Part shown: positions 49,309 to 59,927 of the stretch, piece after piece
How positions within the stretch are numbered: the stretch's first letter is position 1
How the letters are laid out: the number at the start of each line of letters is the position of its first letter
Assembly: GCF_008831285.2 (NCBI RefSeq)
Contig: NC_045146.1
Coordinates: 13,717,289 to 13,781,288 of the forward strand
DNA length: 64,000 nt
Direction: 5' to 3'
Source of the DNA: Nymphaea colorata
Lineage: Eukaryota; Streptophyta; Magnoliopsida; Nymphaeales; Nymphaeaceae
The notes under the pieces: generated by a model
The model's database searches: none
What the model was told of the DNA's origin: nothing
The model's input: only the letters and a program-made list of their open reading frames with translations
Program-made: the position numbers and the translations under genes

Positions 49309-52300
49309 GAAAACGGAGCAAAGAGCCTGGTTTGCTAATGAATTTTGCCAAAAAAAAATTCAAATGCTCTCAAAAGCATAGCAAATCTTCATCGAGATTT
49401 CTTTTTTTCACCACATATTAATCCGGGGATTTTCTTGAACATCAAAAGATATCTTCTTTTTCCTTTTTTCCATTTCATGGTTCACCATGTAATGTGGAGA
49501 TTTTTCATGATACATAGTTTGCCCCAAAAGCTGAATATGTTCATTCACCATGAGAATTGCCCCGTTGATTATATGAGATTTCTTCGAGTTTTTAGAGGAA
49601 CTGTGACTCTCCGTTCCTCTTCTCTCAGAAGCCACAAACATATGTCATGATTAATCATGGCATTAACTTGAAAATTTCAAAGCTTTCAAATCTATAGCAA
49701 GATTGTTTGGAAATCAAAATCACCGCTTGCCATTTTTTTCACATATCATGTGATGCGATCGTTTTCATGATATTCTGACCCTGCAGAAGTTTTTTCTAAT
49801 TCATGTTGAGCTGTTGATCGCAAGAAGTGGCTATGAGAAAGAGAGAGAGTGAAGAATGCACGTGTAACGAGATGCATTTGCTTTCGTTGTTGTCGGTTCG
49901 TCTAGTAACTATCACACGCTGGAGTTGGATGACTTCGCCTACTTGAGTGAAAACTCAAAACTCTGTAAAGCTCTCAACATGCAAGCAAACTCATAAAACA
50001 TGACGCTGCATGCAACAGAAGAAAAAGAAAAACTAAACGGAAGATGAATTTTTCTTATTAGGTGGAAGAGAATAAAACAAATGTAAAAAAGTGGGGATGT
50101 CAAAAACATTTCTCTAAATATTAAAATGAAAGAATCTGCTCACAAAGTCAGACGATTAAATGCCAATGCAAGTCAATGTGTGGGAAACTACCTGGAGCTT
50201 GAGGAAATGACGAAGGAGAAAAAAAAAGGCACTAAATTTCAAACATCATAAGTATTGACAGGTTGTTGTTCGTGGTTGACTTATTGAAGAACACAAGTTG
50301 AAGTTTACGTTAAAAAATTCATGATGTCGACGAGCTTAGTTGTTTGCCCTCCTCTTCTTTTTCTCAATAAAGTTTACTTGAACCGATTACCAAACTTAGT
50401 GCTCCTAGGAGCCTTTCCTTTTCATTCATTAAGAAGGGGGAGAAGGGAAAGCCTACCTAGGGCGTTTAACCAGGCGAAAGTTTTTAGCATGAAATATTTC
50501 CACTAATGAAACAAGTTGTCTTATAAATTGCCATCTTAAAATGAAATGCTACAACAAAAAAGTGTTTCTGTATCGGCTGTTGCATAGGAAGAAAATTATA
50601 GCTTTCATAAATACATGTATCTATAATTTACACATGCTTCAAGAACACTATATTTTTGCTGTCAGACATGGGGTGATTAATACGTCTAGCATTTGCTTGT
50701 CGTATTTAAAAACAATGTCCTCAATTATGCGAAGTTTTTCGAAAGAACATAACGTTCTTGGACTATATGTTCTAGGAATACAATGGTCTTCATATATATT
50801 TATCATCATCATAAGGAAATTAGGAGGAAAGCCTTCTCTCAAACTCCAATTCTCTGTTTGGCTTAATTTTATAACACTTTGCTTTATGGCAAACATACTG
50901 AGGATTGGACACATCTCATTCTGAAATTATGTGTTGGAAATCTATACTCTCCTAACTGTATTTTCTTTCCCAAAGCGTACTCCTTCCTGCTCATCCTTCT
51001 TCCCCTAAAGAGGTTACAAAACTGCTAAATTTTTATGTAGCCTGAATTCGATCTGACTCTGAACCATCCACTTCGCAAGTTACTTTTAGAACATCAGTAT
51101 ACGTGCATGAAGAAATGGCCTTCAAAATTACACTGAAAAATAATGCAAAATAAGAATGAAGGGTACTCATTTTTATTTTTGATCATGTTGGTCTGCTCTC
51201 ATAAAGTAGAGAAATTGCATTACTCGAAAGAAAATTGTGCGCGTAATTTATCAGTCGGATATCTTTCCCTCATCATATAATTAGATCAAACTTGGAATTA
51301 TCTAGATATGAAGTTGGATCATTGAACCGGATGTAGATTCATATGCGGATGAGATGCAATAATTTGTCTTCCGCCCTGTCATGAAATAAGGACTCATTAA
51401 TGATTTCTTTGAAAACTGGTTCTACCATCCCAACACAAAATTCAAAAGTGGGTTGAGCTTCAAATTATTGGATCATGTCAGATATGGCTTCCGTTTGTGA
51501 CCTAGGCTCAATTCAGAAATGGATTTGGATCTGCCACGATTCAGACATGTGGTGTCTGTTTCGCCAATATGGGCGTTACCTGTTGATGCATCTAAACGTC
51601 CAGGGATCTCTGTCGATGCGATCCACATTCAATTCAGTTGGGTACCGAACTAGCTAGCTTCATACATGAGCTTAGCTCACATATGCTTAGTTGACCCTAG
51701 CTAGTGCTGAGTTCATCAACTACGCATTTAAATCCACAGGTTCAAGCCATTGGTAAGAGAGCTTGGTCAACACTTCATTTCAGCAGATACATTAAAAAAG
51801 AAGTTGCAATACGTAGAGAGACCTCGAAGGCTTAGTGTGAGACTGCCCTTGAGAGAGAGAGAGAGAGAGAGACCATGGAGTATGCTGAAATGTTGTTCAT
51901 TTGATACATTTAAAATTTAGTAATTTGTACACCTAGTTGGGCATAAGGTTGACTTAAAAATATTATTGGACGACGGCACTTACTTTTGGCTGAGATAAGT
52001 CGAGCAGACACGAATTTATATTGTATTGGGCAGGCAACTGCACTAATCCTGTTTGTACTCCGGCTGGTGCCTACACAAGCCCACATGTAGCTCTAAAACT
52101 GCTATATAAAAATTTGATGTGTGTTGCAGGTATTTTGGTTGTGACTTGTGAGGCCAAGGTAATTATGAAAAGGCTTTCCTCAAGGGAATTATGCCTTTTA
52201 CTTTAGGTGTTTGAATGAGCTGTGAATTCATTTCTATTTCTTGAAAAACCTATATTATCGAGTGCCGCCGAATGTTGAAAATTATGTTTTCTCATATATA

Positions 52301-55192
52301 TATATATATATATCATCTGACATGGGATTGAGGAGATTCTGGCGATCTTTTTTATTGACTTTTTGCTATTCTCAAACGTTCCAACTGGCGAAGGCAGAAT
52401 AACTTTCTTTTTTGTTCCTGGAAACTCTCCGGAAATTCCATTTCACAGGTCAACTGGAAAAAAAAAATAAACAAAAATATGAAGCCTAAACTCAAGAACT
52501 AGAATGCAGTGACCCGCTCCCCCTTTGATTAAGACCATGATGCTTAAGCAGATTATTTAATTGCTAGATGTCTTTGTCCCTTTGATTAGGACCATTCAGT
52601 TTAGAAGACAGATAAATGGGCGCAAGATCATGCTTGATTTGAGAGGGCATCTAGACAGGCAGGTCATATATGTATAATATTCCGTTAATGGACACCGTTC
52701 TCCTACACAGGTCAAGGACGGACACCTACTGGGTCTTACTGTTTCTCTTTAGACTTTCAAAAGAATATGTCCATGTTCGTCCCCACAAAGCTTTCGTGTC
52801 TCGTTGCTGTCAAGAATTTGATTGAACTTGTGAACCATTTTGGGTAGTGATAGTGGCCATGAGCCCTACCCACTAGTAACTGTAAGGGGGCCCACTTGCA
52901 GTTACGAGCTTTAATGTTCACCTAAAATCTTTCACTCACTTAACTGTTGTTAGGGTTGGGAAAAACCTACTATATATTCCTAGCATATCCAGAGTTTGAG
53001 GAATATCTCTCTAACACATCAACCTGTGAGGCCCCTTGGAAGTAAACCCCAAAAATCTCTCTCTCTCTAGTTTTCTTTCTCTCTCTCTCTAGTTTTCTTT
53101 CTTTCTTCCTGGCAGAGTTGCTGGCCAAACTTGGGCGGAACCTAAAGTTCCTACATTTAACACCATGTACTTCATATTCTTCCGTGAGAGAAAGTACAGA
53201 GGGATATTGTTTCGCAATTGTTTTCCTTTTAAAATCACCATTTATGTGCTCTCTGTAACTCTGTTCTCTGTACTCCATAACGCACTTTGTCTTTTTCTTT
53301 TATTCATGACGGAAGCTGCCTTTACCAATCCTCGAAATTGTAGAATCCTGAGTTGCTGCGTATCGTCGAAGTTTCTGATATTACGAAAACATTGTGCGGA
53401 CATTAATGGTAGAGTGAGGAAAGTACCCTTACATCTCTGGCCAGTTGGAATTTTTAACTCAGAAAAGTAACATCGCCGTGCGGTTTTTCCGGCAGAGGTC
53501 ATGCATGACGCCGCAATGCTGTAGCACAAGAGAGGAATCGTTTTACAGAACGATGAAAAGATTCACACTGCATGCAATGAATCCGGGCGAAACAGTTTCT
53601 CATCTTTTTTTTTTGTTTCCTTTTCATAATAGAAAGATTAGCCCCAGGGCTTATAGCTAAACCGGCGGGCTGAGATCCGGTTCGACTTGCAGGGGGGGGC
53701 TTATGCTATTGTATCAATGAGATATGTGAAGTATGAAACATAAGGTCATTCCACCGCTTGGTTATGAGCAAAAGGAAAAAGGAAAGAGCTTGATCTCTCA
53801 TTTGAGCAGTAAGATAGAAAGACTGATTTAAAATAACTAAAAAGTTAGAGAAAATGAAAACAGAAAACTTATATAAATATCATTTTGCTGGAGTCATATA
53901 TATGACACGTATCGGCCGATTGTCCCCGAGACGTTTCAATGCTGACAACAGCAGATGACAATTCAAAGGGAAAAGACTGCGAACTTGTCAACTCCAAAGG
54001 TTGGTATCATCAGAAATGCAAGATCTGTAATAGTTGGCAAGTACTGACCAAATTGTCCGCAGAATTGACAAGCAGGATACAATATTAATTCAATACTATC
54101 GACGATGCAGTGATTAAACACAAAAAAGGAAAAAAGAAAAGGTCCTGTTTATTGATCTGTCTATTTATTTATTCCTTGAAGTGTTATGTTAATTTAGGGG
54201 AACAAACAATCCCTGGACAGAACCCAATGTCGTAGTCTAAGATGGTAGGTGACCTCAACTAGCTGCGTAAGAACCTACACCAGCTAGGCAAGCCCAATAT
54301 TTTTTCTAAAATTAATTTGAACACGTGGCTTTTTGAGCTACAATTTTTCAATTAAATTGATAAGTCCAATTAATGTCACTCTTGATATGCAACCAATTGA
54401 ATTGAAAATATATATAGTATCAACGCTAGCTGTTCCACTGAGTTTGTCTTCTTCTCAAGAGTACTTTAAAATGAGTTTGCTGCCCTTTCTTGTTCTCAAC
54501 AAGTTGAAAGAGAAGCTAGTCATATATGTAATTGAACTATGACTGAAGAGGCCTACCAAGTACTCTATATTAAAATCAATTTACCCTCATTGGAACAGAA
54601 AAATTAAGTGGTCTTACTGGGTGGTAATTAAGAGCTGACAATTAGCTAGGTTTGGATTACCATATGATGTAAGGAAGTACCAAAAAACGAATAAAAAGGA
54701 GAGATAATGAGATGGTCTCATTTCAATTTTATTCAGTGTGCTTTTCATAGTGTAGGAATTGATCTTGAGCATATTAGTACCTGAACATCTCTCAACGATT
54801 AAATTAACAGACGAGGGGCAAGTTTTCTTCGGTTCAAAGGTACACACCTTTTCTTTTTTTTTTTTAAAGGGTATATTCATGTTTTGCATAAATGGTAATC
54901 TTTTTTTTAACCTTCTTTAGCTGTCTCCTCATAAAGAGGCTCTTTTTCGTTGGCCAATTCAGCAGCAAGTTAGTTTGTGGTATGACAATGGTAATGTTTT
55001 GTTATTATTTCATGAATCTATCCAAAATATTGACATAAAACATTATAATACAATGTTTATCTCAATCTTTAAGGTAAATTTGTAGAATAATAAGAAACTG
55101 TTCCAATTGCCAAACAACCCTTTACATATTCAATCTGTCTTGAAAAAGACCATAATCAAAATTTGGAGAACAGTTCGAGTTGATCAATTAAG

Positions 55193-55196
<4 letters not shown>

Positions 55197-55248
<52 letters not shown>
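55197..55248. repeat. (TA)26 microsatellite upstream of the anion channel gene
   Basis: A perfect 52-base TA run is followed by gagagaaagagagatgggg. It ends about 265 bases before the channel's ATG and is likely to be length-polymorphic. Confidence 0.97.
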
Positions 55249-55251
<3 letters not shown>

Positions 55252-55470
55252 AGAGAAAGAGAGATGGGGTTGGTAGATGTTCCCGAGGTACTGAGAAAGT
55301 TAACACCCAAGGTCTTTGTACTTCATTTAAAACCCAATTGTATGATTTTGACTTGTAAACAATGCGTACATAACCAGTTTTGGGCAAACATCACACATCG
55401 CATTCATACACCACGGAAATTTTACGCAGTGACACACACTCTCTCTCTCTGTCTAGAGAGAATTTTAGTT

Positions 55471-55479
55471 TATAAATAG
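55471..55479 (+). promoter_or_regulatory. TATA box of the SLAH-like gene
   Basis: TATAAATAG is a strong plant TATA match. It lies only 43 bases before the ATG at 55514. Usual spacing would leave a leader of about 10-15 bases, which is unusually short. Confidence 0.6.
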
Positions 55480-55513
55480 CACCAACCGCCTATGTTTTAC
55501 CACAACCCACAAA

Positions 55514-56767
55514 ATGGGCAGGAAATCTGAGTCTGAGTCCCCCTCCCCCTTCCTGGCAAGGTTCCATGCAGACTTCTTTCGTGTCTCCATGGCCCTTGCG
55601 AGCCAAGCCGTCCTCTGGAGGACCCTCAGCTCCGGCTCCTTCTCCGATCCATGGCCTCCCATCTTCAACTCCATCATCGAGAAGTCCTTCTGGCTGCTGG
55701 CCGCTCTCGTCCTCTCCTCTTCCTCTCTCACCTATCTCTTCAAGTCCATCTTCTACTTCCACATCGTCAAGGCCGAGTTCCTCGACCGGTGGAGAGTCAA
55801 CTACCTCTTCGCCCCATGGATTGCCGCCATCTTGCTCCTCCAGTGCGTCCTTCCGTCCAAATACGACCGCTGGAGGGGCAGCAGCTTGGAGGATATCAAG
55901 TTCTTCAACTGGGGCCATCTGGACTCCCTCGTCTCCCGGGCCCTCTGCTGCGCCTTCACTCTGCCCATCCTGTTGCTGGAGCTCAAGCTCTACGGCCAGT
56001 GGTTCACCAAGGGCAAGCGCTTCCTCTCCACCGTCGCCAACCCCTCCACCCACCTGTCCCTCATCGGCAACTTCGTCGCCGCCCAGACCGCTGCCCGTCT
56101 CGCCTGGCTGGAACTCGGCCTCTTCCTCTTCGCCATAGGCATCATCCATTACGTGGTGGTGTTCGTGACTTTATACCAGCGTCTCCCTTGCAACGCCTCC
56201 TTTCCGGCGCAGCTGCGGCCGGCGTCCTTCTTATCAATCGCCGCCCCCAGCATGGCGTGCGTTGCATGGGAATCCGTCTCAGGCCAATTCGACTCCGGCT
56301 GCAAGATGCTGCACTTCCTCTCTCTTTTCCTCTTCACCTTGCTGGTAAGTTTTAACTTAACTATTACTTTTTCATCTTCGGATTTATTTCGCCGGAGATT
56401 GCGCACTCAGGCAAGCATCCTCGTCGGTTTGCTGCTGCAGGTTGTAAGGCCAACGCTGTTCGTGAAAGCGATGAAGAGGTTCAACTCTGCATGGTGGGCG
56501 TATGTCTTCCCCGTCACAATGCTTGCACTGTCGTCGGCTGAGTACGCAGGGGAGGTACACTCCGGCTTGGCTCATACAATCAGGAGGGTCATATCCATGA
56601 TCTCACTGGCCATGACCATGGGCTTGATTTTACTCACAATTGTTCACAGAAAAGCCATGTTTCTCAACGATTATACGCTTTCCATTTCTAAGACGAGAGT
56701 TTCGCCGGTGGCTTCGCCTTCTAGGACCATGGAGGAGCATGATTCCTACCCAACCCTCCCTCTTTAG
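55514..56767 (+). CDS. SLAH1: S-type (SLAC1-homologue) anion channel, SLAH1/SLAH4-like
   Basis: Two exons, 55514-56344 and 56441-56767, encode 385 residues, the length of the short SLAH1/SLAH4 branch. The long phospho-regulated N-terminus of SLAC1/SLAH3 is absent. About ten hydrophobic segments give the TehA/SLAC1 fold. Family blocks seen are FHADFFRVSMALASQAVLWR, LELKLYGQWFTKGKRFLS, VTLYQRLP, PAQLRPASFLSIAAPSMACV and FNSAWWAYVFPVT. F300 of the last block corresponds, by family knowledge, to the pore-gating Phe of SLAC1 (F450); this mapping is from memory. In Arabidopsis, SLAH1 acts with SLAH3 in root chloride loading of the xylem; that role is inferred here. The intron (gctg|GTAAGT to tgcag|gttg) is 96 bases and has no stop in frame, so an unspliced reading would add 32 residues. 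Third-position GC in exon 1 is high. Confidence 0.93.
   Translation: MGRKSESESPSPFLARFHADFFRVSMALASQAVLWRTLSSGSFSDPWPPIFNSIIEKSFWLLAALVLSSSSLTYLFKSIFYFHIVKAEFLDRWRVNYLFAPWIAAILLLQCVLPSKYDRWRGSSLEDIKFFNWGHLDSLVSRALCCAFTLPILLLELKLYGQWFTKGKRFLSTVANPSTHLSLIGNFVAAQTAARLAWLELGLFLFAIGIIHYVVVFVTLYQRLPCNASFPAQLRPASFLSIAAPSMACVAWESVSGQFDSGCKMLHFLSLFLFTLLVSFNLTITFSSSDLFRRRLRTQASILVGLLLQVVRPTLFVKAMKRFNSAWWAYVFPVTMLALSSAEYAGEVHSGLAHTIRRVISMISLAMTMGLILLTIVHRKAMFLNDYTLSISKTRVSPVASPSRTMEEHDSYPTLPL
56345..56440 (+). other. Short stop-free intron in the SLAH1-like gene
   Basis: The donor GTAAGT and acceptor ctgctgcag are strong. The length, 96 bases, is a multiple of three and no in-frame stop occurs. The composition changes to AT-rich at its 5' side, and the flanking residues (FLFTLL and VVRPTLF) join as in family members, so it is an intron. 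Confidence 0.85.
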
Positions 56768-58911
56768 AATGAAAAAATTGTTTACTTTTTGCAAAAAAAA
56801 AAAAAAATTGAAAGTTTTACATATGAAATTAAAGGTTAGTTATCTGCCTTTAGGCCGAGGTGGAGACACCTAGAAGTGACCAAATCCCTTCCCCTTGAAA
56901 TTATAATATTAGGAGCAGAATCCATCAATTAAAATATTGCACATCCATATTTTAGATTATAAAGGAGTTTGTAATGTTCATACAAATCAAATTAATGATC
57001 ACATACTTTCAACGGCTTGTCAATTAACTACACTATGCCCTTAGAGGCCTACGTCCCTTTTAGATAGATTGATATATTGATAGGCTAAAGCAGAATATTT
57101 GATATCATGAAGTGTTCTTGTAATTAAAACTTGTAGAGTTTTTAATTGCAAATTAATTAGTTTTATATAATTTCTTTGTGACTCGCTCATGTTCTTGATT
57201 GTTCAATTAATTGCGTCTCGAAGTTCGGCCTCTAGGCCGTGCAGCCTGTAGAAAAATGCACGAAACTATTTTCATTTTTCTAATACTTAATGTTGGATAC
57301 TTGCTGATATTTCATAAGAACAGGAAAAAATATTTGGTTTGACGTCCAACACATTTTTCATTATTCCCAAAAAGGGTGTCCTATCGTGTGAAAAGCCGTC
57401 TAACTAATCAAACTGCATTGAAAGTGGAGACAACATACTTGGCAACGAAAATTAATCGACATGTGGAGTTTTGGCGAACAAAGTAATCGCAATATTGCTC
57501 AATTGTACCGATCTTCAATTTAATGTAATAAAGAAGTGCCCTATAGATTTAATTCTGCTAAGGAAATGCGAGAATGTTTGGTAGTAAAGACATTTTATGA
57601 GTGTTTCATAAATCCTTCAAGCATATTTAGAAAACATTAGAACAAATGTTCCATAAATCTGGTACAATCTTTGAGACAAATTTAAAAGATACTCACAATG
57701 TTTAAGGGAAAAAAAATTGAGGAGAGTATATTTATACCAATTTAACTGGAACCCTGGTGATTTTCAATGGAAAGCTAGATGATCGAACTTCAACTACACA
57801 ACCGGAATAACACCGTCACAGACATGAATTTCTCTCAAGAATCACAAAATAAGGAAAAAAAAGGACCAGGAAAGTTATGTTGATCGATCGACCACATACG
57901 AAGAGATGTAGTTGAAATTCTTGAAGCAAGTCTCAACTTAATTTGTCACCACTCACGAGAGTATTAAGTACTTATTATTTTATTACAATATGTGGTTTGA
58001 AACCAAGTTACTAATTTGGAGAGTATTCACAAGTGGGGCGGCCTAGAATTGGATTAAAAAAAAAAAAGATATCAGATTCGAATTAAAATTTAAACATTGG
58101 GTTTGGATTTGATTTCGAAAGTCAGTTTTTAAGTAATATAAAATGTGGATCCGATTCGGTGGCATATTTAAAAGTTCGACTTCCGATGGCAATTTAAAAG
58201 CAGGATTCGGGTCAGATTCAATTTTGCAATTCAAATTTTAAATGTAGATATGATACAAACTTTCTCTATCTGCATTTAATAAAAGTGAAAAATTTGTTTT
58301 GTAATAGAAGTAAAAATCATTACAGTCAGAAACGTGGTCTTTTGATTTCTGTTAGCCAATTACAATTACGTAGTGATTTGTCAAGTGATGAGTCCGTTTC
58401 AAGATTCATTAACCGAGAAAACTTCACAATCTTCCAAGAAATAGAATTTTTGTTGCCAACTCAACTCTTTTAAGCAGTGACCTTGATCCAAGTTCAAAGC
58501 ACAAGTTTGCCAACCATAGGGCTCTATTGGTTCTGCCATAACATGCAAAAAAGGGCTGCAGCAAAGCTCACTATTCTGCTGCCATCCAAACGCCCCCTTC
58601 ATCTTTTAACAAAAACATATTCCAGGTGAGAAGGAGGATTAATCCCCAATCACATCAGAGTTGTAACCTGTCTAGTTCTGTCTCATCCAAACTTTATCTT
58701 TTAACAGACACATACTCCAGGTTTGGGCATGAAACTGCTAATCAAATTTGAACTTGGCTTTTAGTGAGTTTTGAATTCATCAAAAAATTCAGTACACTAG
58801 AATCTAATTCATGTTAACAATCGAATATATCAAATCCATTTACATTGTTCAAACTCAGCGACTAGCTGGAAATTTTCAAAACATGAGCACTTTACCAAGT
58901 CACCTCCAATT

Positions 58912-59055
58912 GAGTCATGCACCAGAAGCGAGGGAAAAAACGATAACACTGACGAAGATGAGTCATGCACCAGAAGCGAGGGACAAAACGATAACACCGA
59001 CGAAGATGAGTCACGCACCAGAAGCGAGGGACAAAACGATAACACTGACGAAGAT
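58912..59055. repeat. 48-bp minisatellite, 3 copies
   Basis: The unit gagtcatgcaccagaagcga... starts at 58912, 58960 and 59008 with exact 48-base spacing and few changes. On the plus strand it reads as a 16-residue repeat (SHAPEARDKTITLTKM) within a 98-codon open frame. Minus frames are open as well. No promoter or splice context supports a gene. Confidence 0.95.
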
Positions 59056-59108
59056 GTTGGCCATCGACAATAGCGTCCTCCATTGCCATCTTTTCTCGAA
59101 CTCCTAAT

Positions 59109-59524
59109 TAGGGATGTCAATATATCCGATTTGAATCGGATATCCGACCGATCCGATTCGAAAACACGGATATGAATAAAAATTTAATATCCGATTAAGA
59201 AATCGAATCAGATTCAGATTTAGTAAATGACATCCAATCGGATTCGGATATACATGAATATCGGATTGGATTCGGATATAAATTCGGATCGGATTCATTT
59301 TTAGACAAATATCCTCTATCTAATACTTAGAAAATGGCAAAATCCGGTTCAAAATTCAGATTCGAATATAAATATAAAAATCAGATTCGGATTGTAAAAT
59401 CGGATTTCAGATTCAGATATGACTTTGATTTATTCGAATTCGAATCTGAATCCGAATATATGAATATCTGAAAAAACAGATATGATTAAAGATATGTCCG
59501 ATCCGAATCTGATCTACATCCCTA
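59109..59524. mobile_element. hAT-type MITE, 416 bp, with perfect 8-bp target duplication
   Basis: The ends are TAGGGATGT (59109-59117) and the exact complement ACATCCCTA (59516-59524), a 9-bp terminal inverted repeat. The octamer CTCCTAAT flanks the element directly on both sides (59101-59108 and 59525-59532), the 8-bp duplication expected of hAT transposition. The interior is made of reiterated cggat/atccg-type words and is AT-rich. It encodes no transposase and so depends on one supplied elsewhere. Confidence 0.88.
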
Positions 59525-59757
59525 CTCCTAATCCACCCTCCTTTCATGTCGTTTGTCATGCTGAATAACAGCATCAACGTTTATGTTTTGTTAAAAGAAA
59601 ATTTTTAATTTGATTTTTACTTTCAACTTTTTGAATTATTAAACAAAGTTCACCAAATCACGTAAAGCTTATCCGCACGTTCACGTTGCAAATGAAGATA
59701 ACATCGGAGAATGAACAACAAAAGTATTTTCAGTTGCAATTCTTCCCTTCATGTATA

Positions 59758-59927
59758 CAGGGGCAGAGGCAGTGCTGGCACCGTGTGGTCAATTGCCCCG
59801 CATAGACCCACAAAACTTTTTAGTTCATATGAATACTTCAGTGAAATTTTCCTCATTTACATATTGGCGCTCCTAAAATTTTATAACTAGCGGTCTTCGA
59901 CTAGAAATTTCTGGTTCTCCACCCCTG
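59758..59927. mobile_element. Repeat remnant with CAGGGG ends
   Basis: The left end caggggcagaggcag and the reverse complement of the right end, caggggtggagaaccag, are similar. Inside, caattgcccc is shared in type with the repeats near 2465 and 14640. No target duplication was found. It is probably a decayed DNA element. Confidence 0.35.

Larger units (their letters stand above)
47219..55470. other. Large intergenic region
   Basis: No gene is supported across 8 kb. Open frames up to 127 codons occur in AT-rich sequence and look accidental. There are (TA)n runs at 49283-49308, 52290-52312 and 55197-55248, and a (GA)n run at about 51850-51872. A stretch at about 52830-53160 has a promoter-like TATATATT and a (CT)n-rich downstream part that recalls the end of an LTR, but no partner LTR, primer-binding site or polyprotein was seen. 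Confidence 0.6.

Noticed and set aside
50541-50924. 127-codon plus-strand frame
   Set aside because: It lies in AT-rich intergenic DNA, with hydrophobic, Ile/Phe-rich chance composition and no family or splice context.
55490-56149. 219-codon minus-strand acidic frame opposite the SLAH gene
   Set aside because: It arises from the GC-rich third positions of the channel's exon 1 read on the other strand; no independent support.
56345-56440. Reading the SLAH gene as one uninterrupted 417-residue frame
   Set aside because: Strong splice sites flank a stretch that is absent from family members, and removal gives exactly the expected 385 residues.
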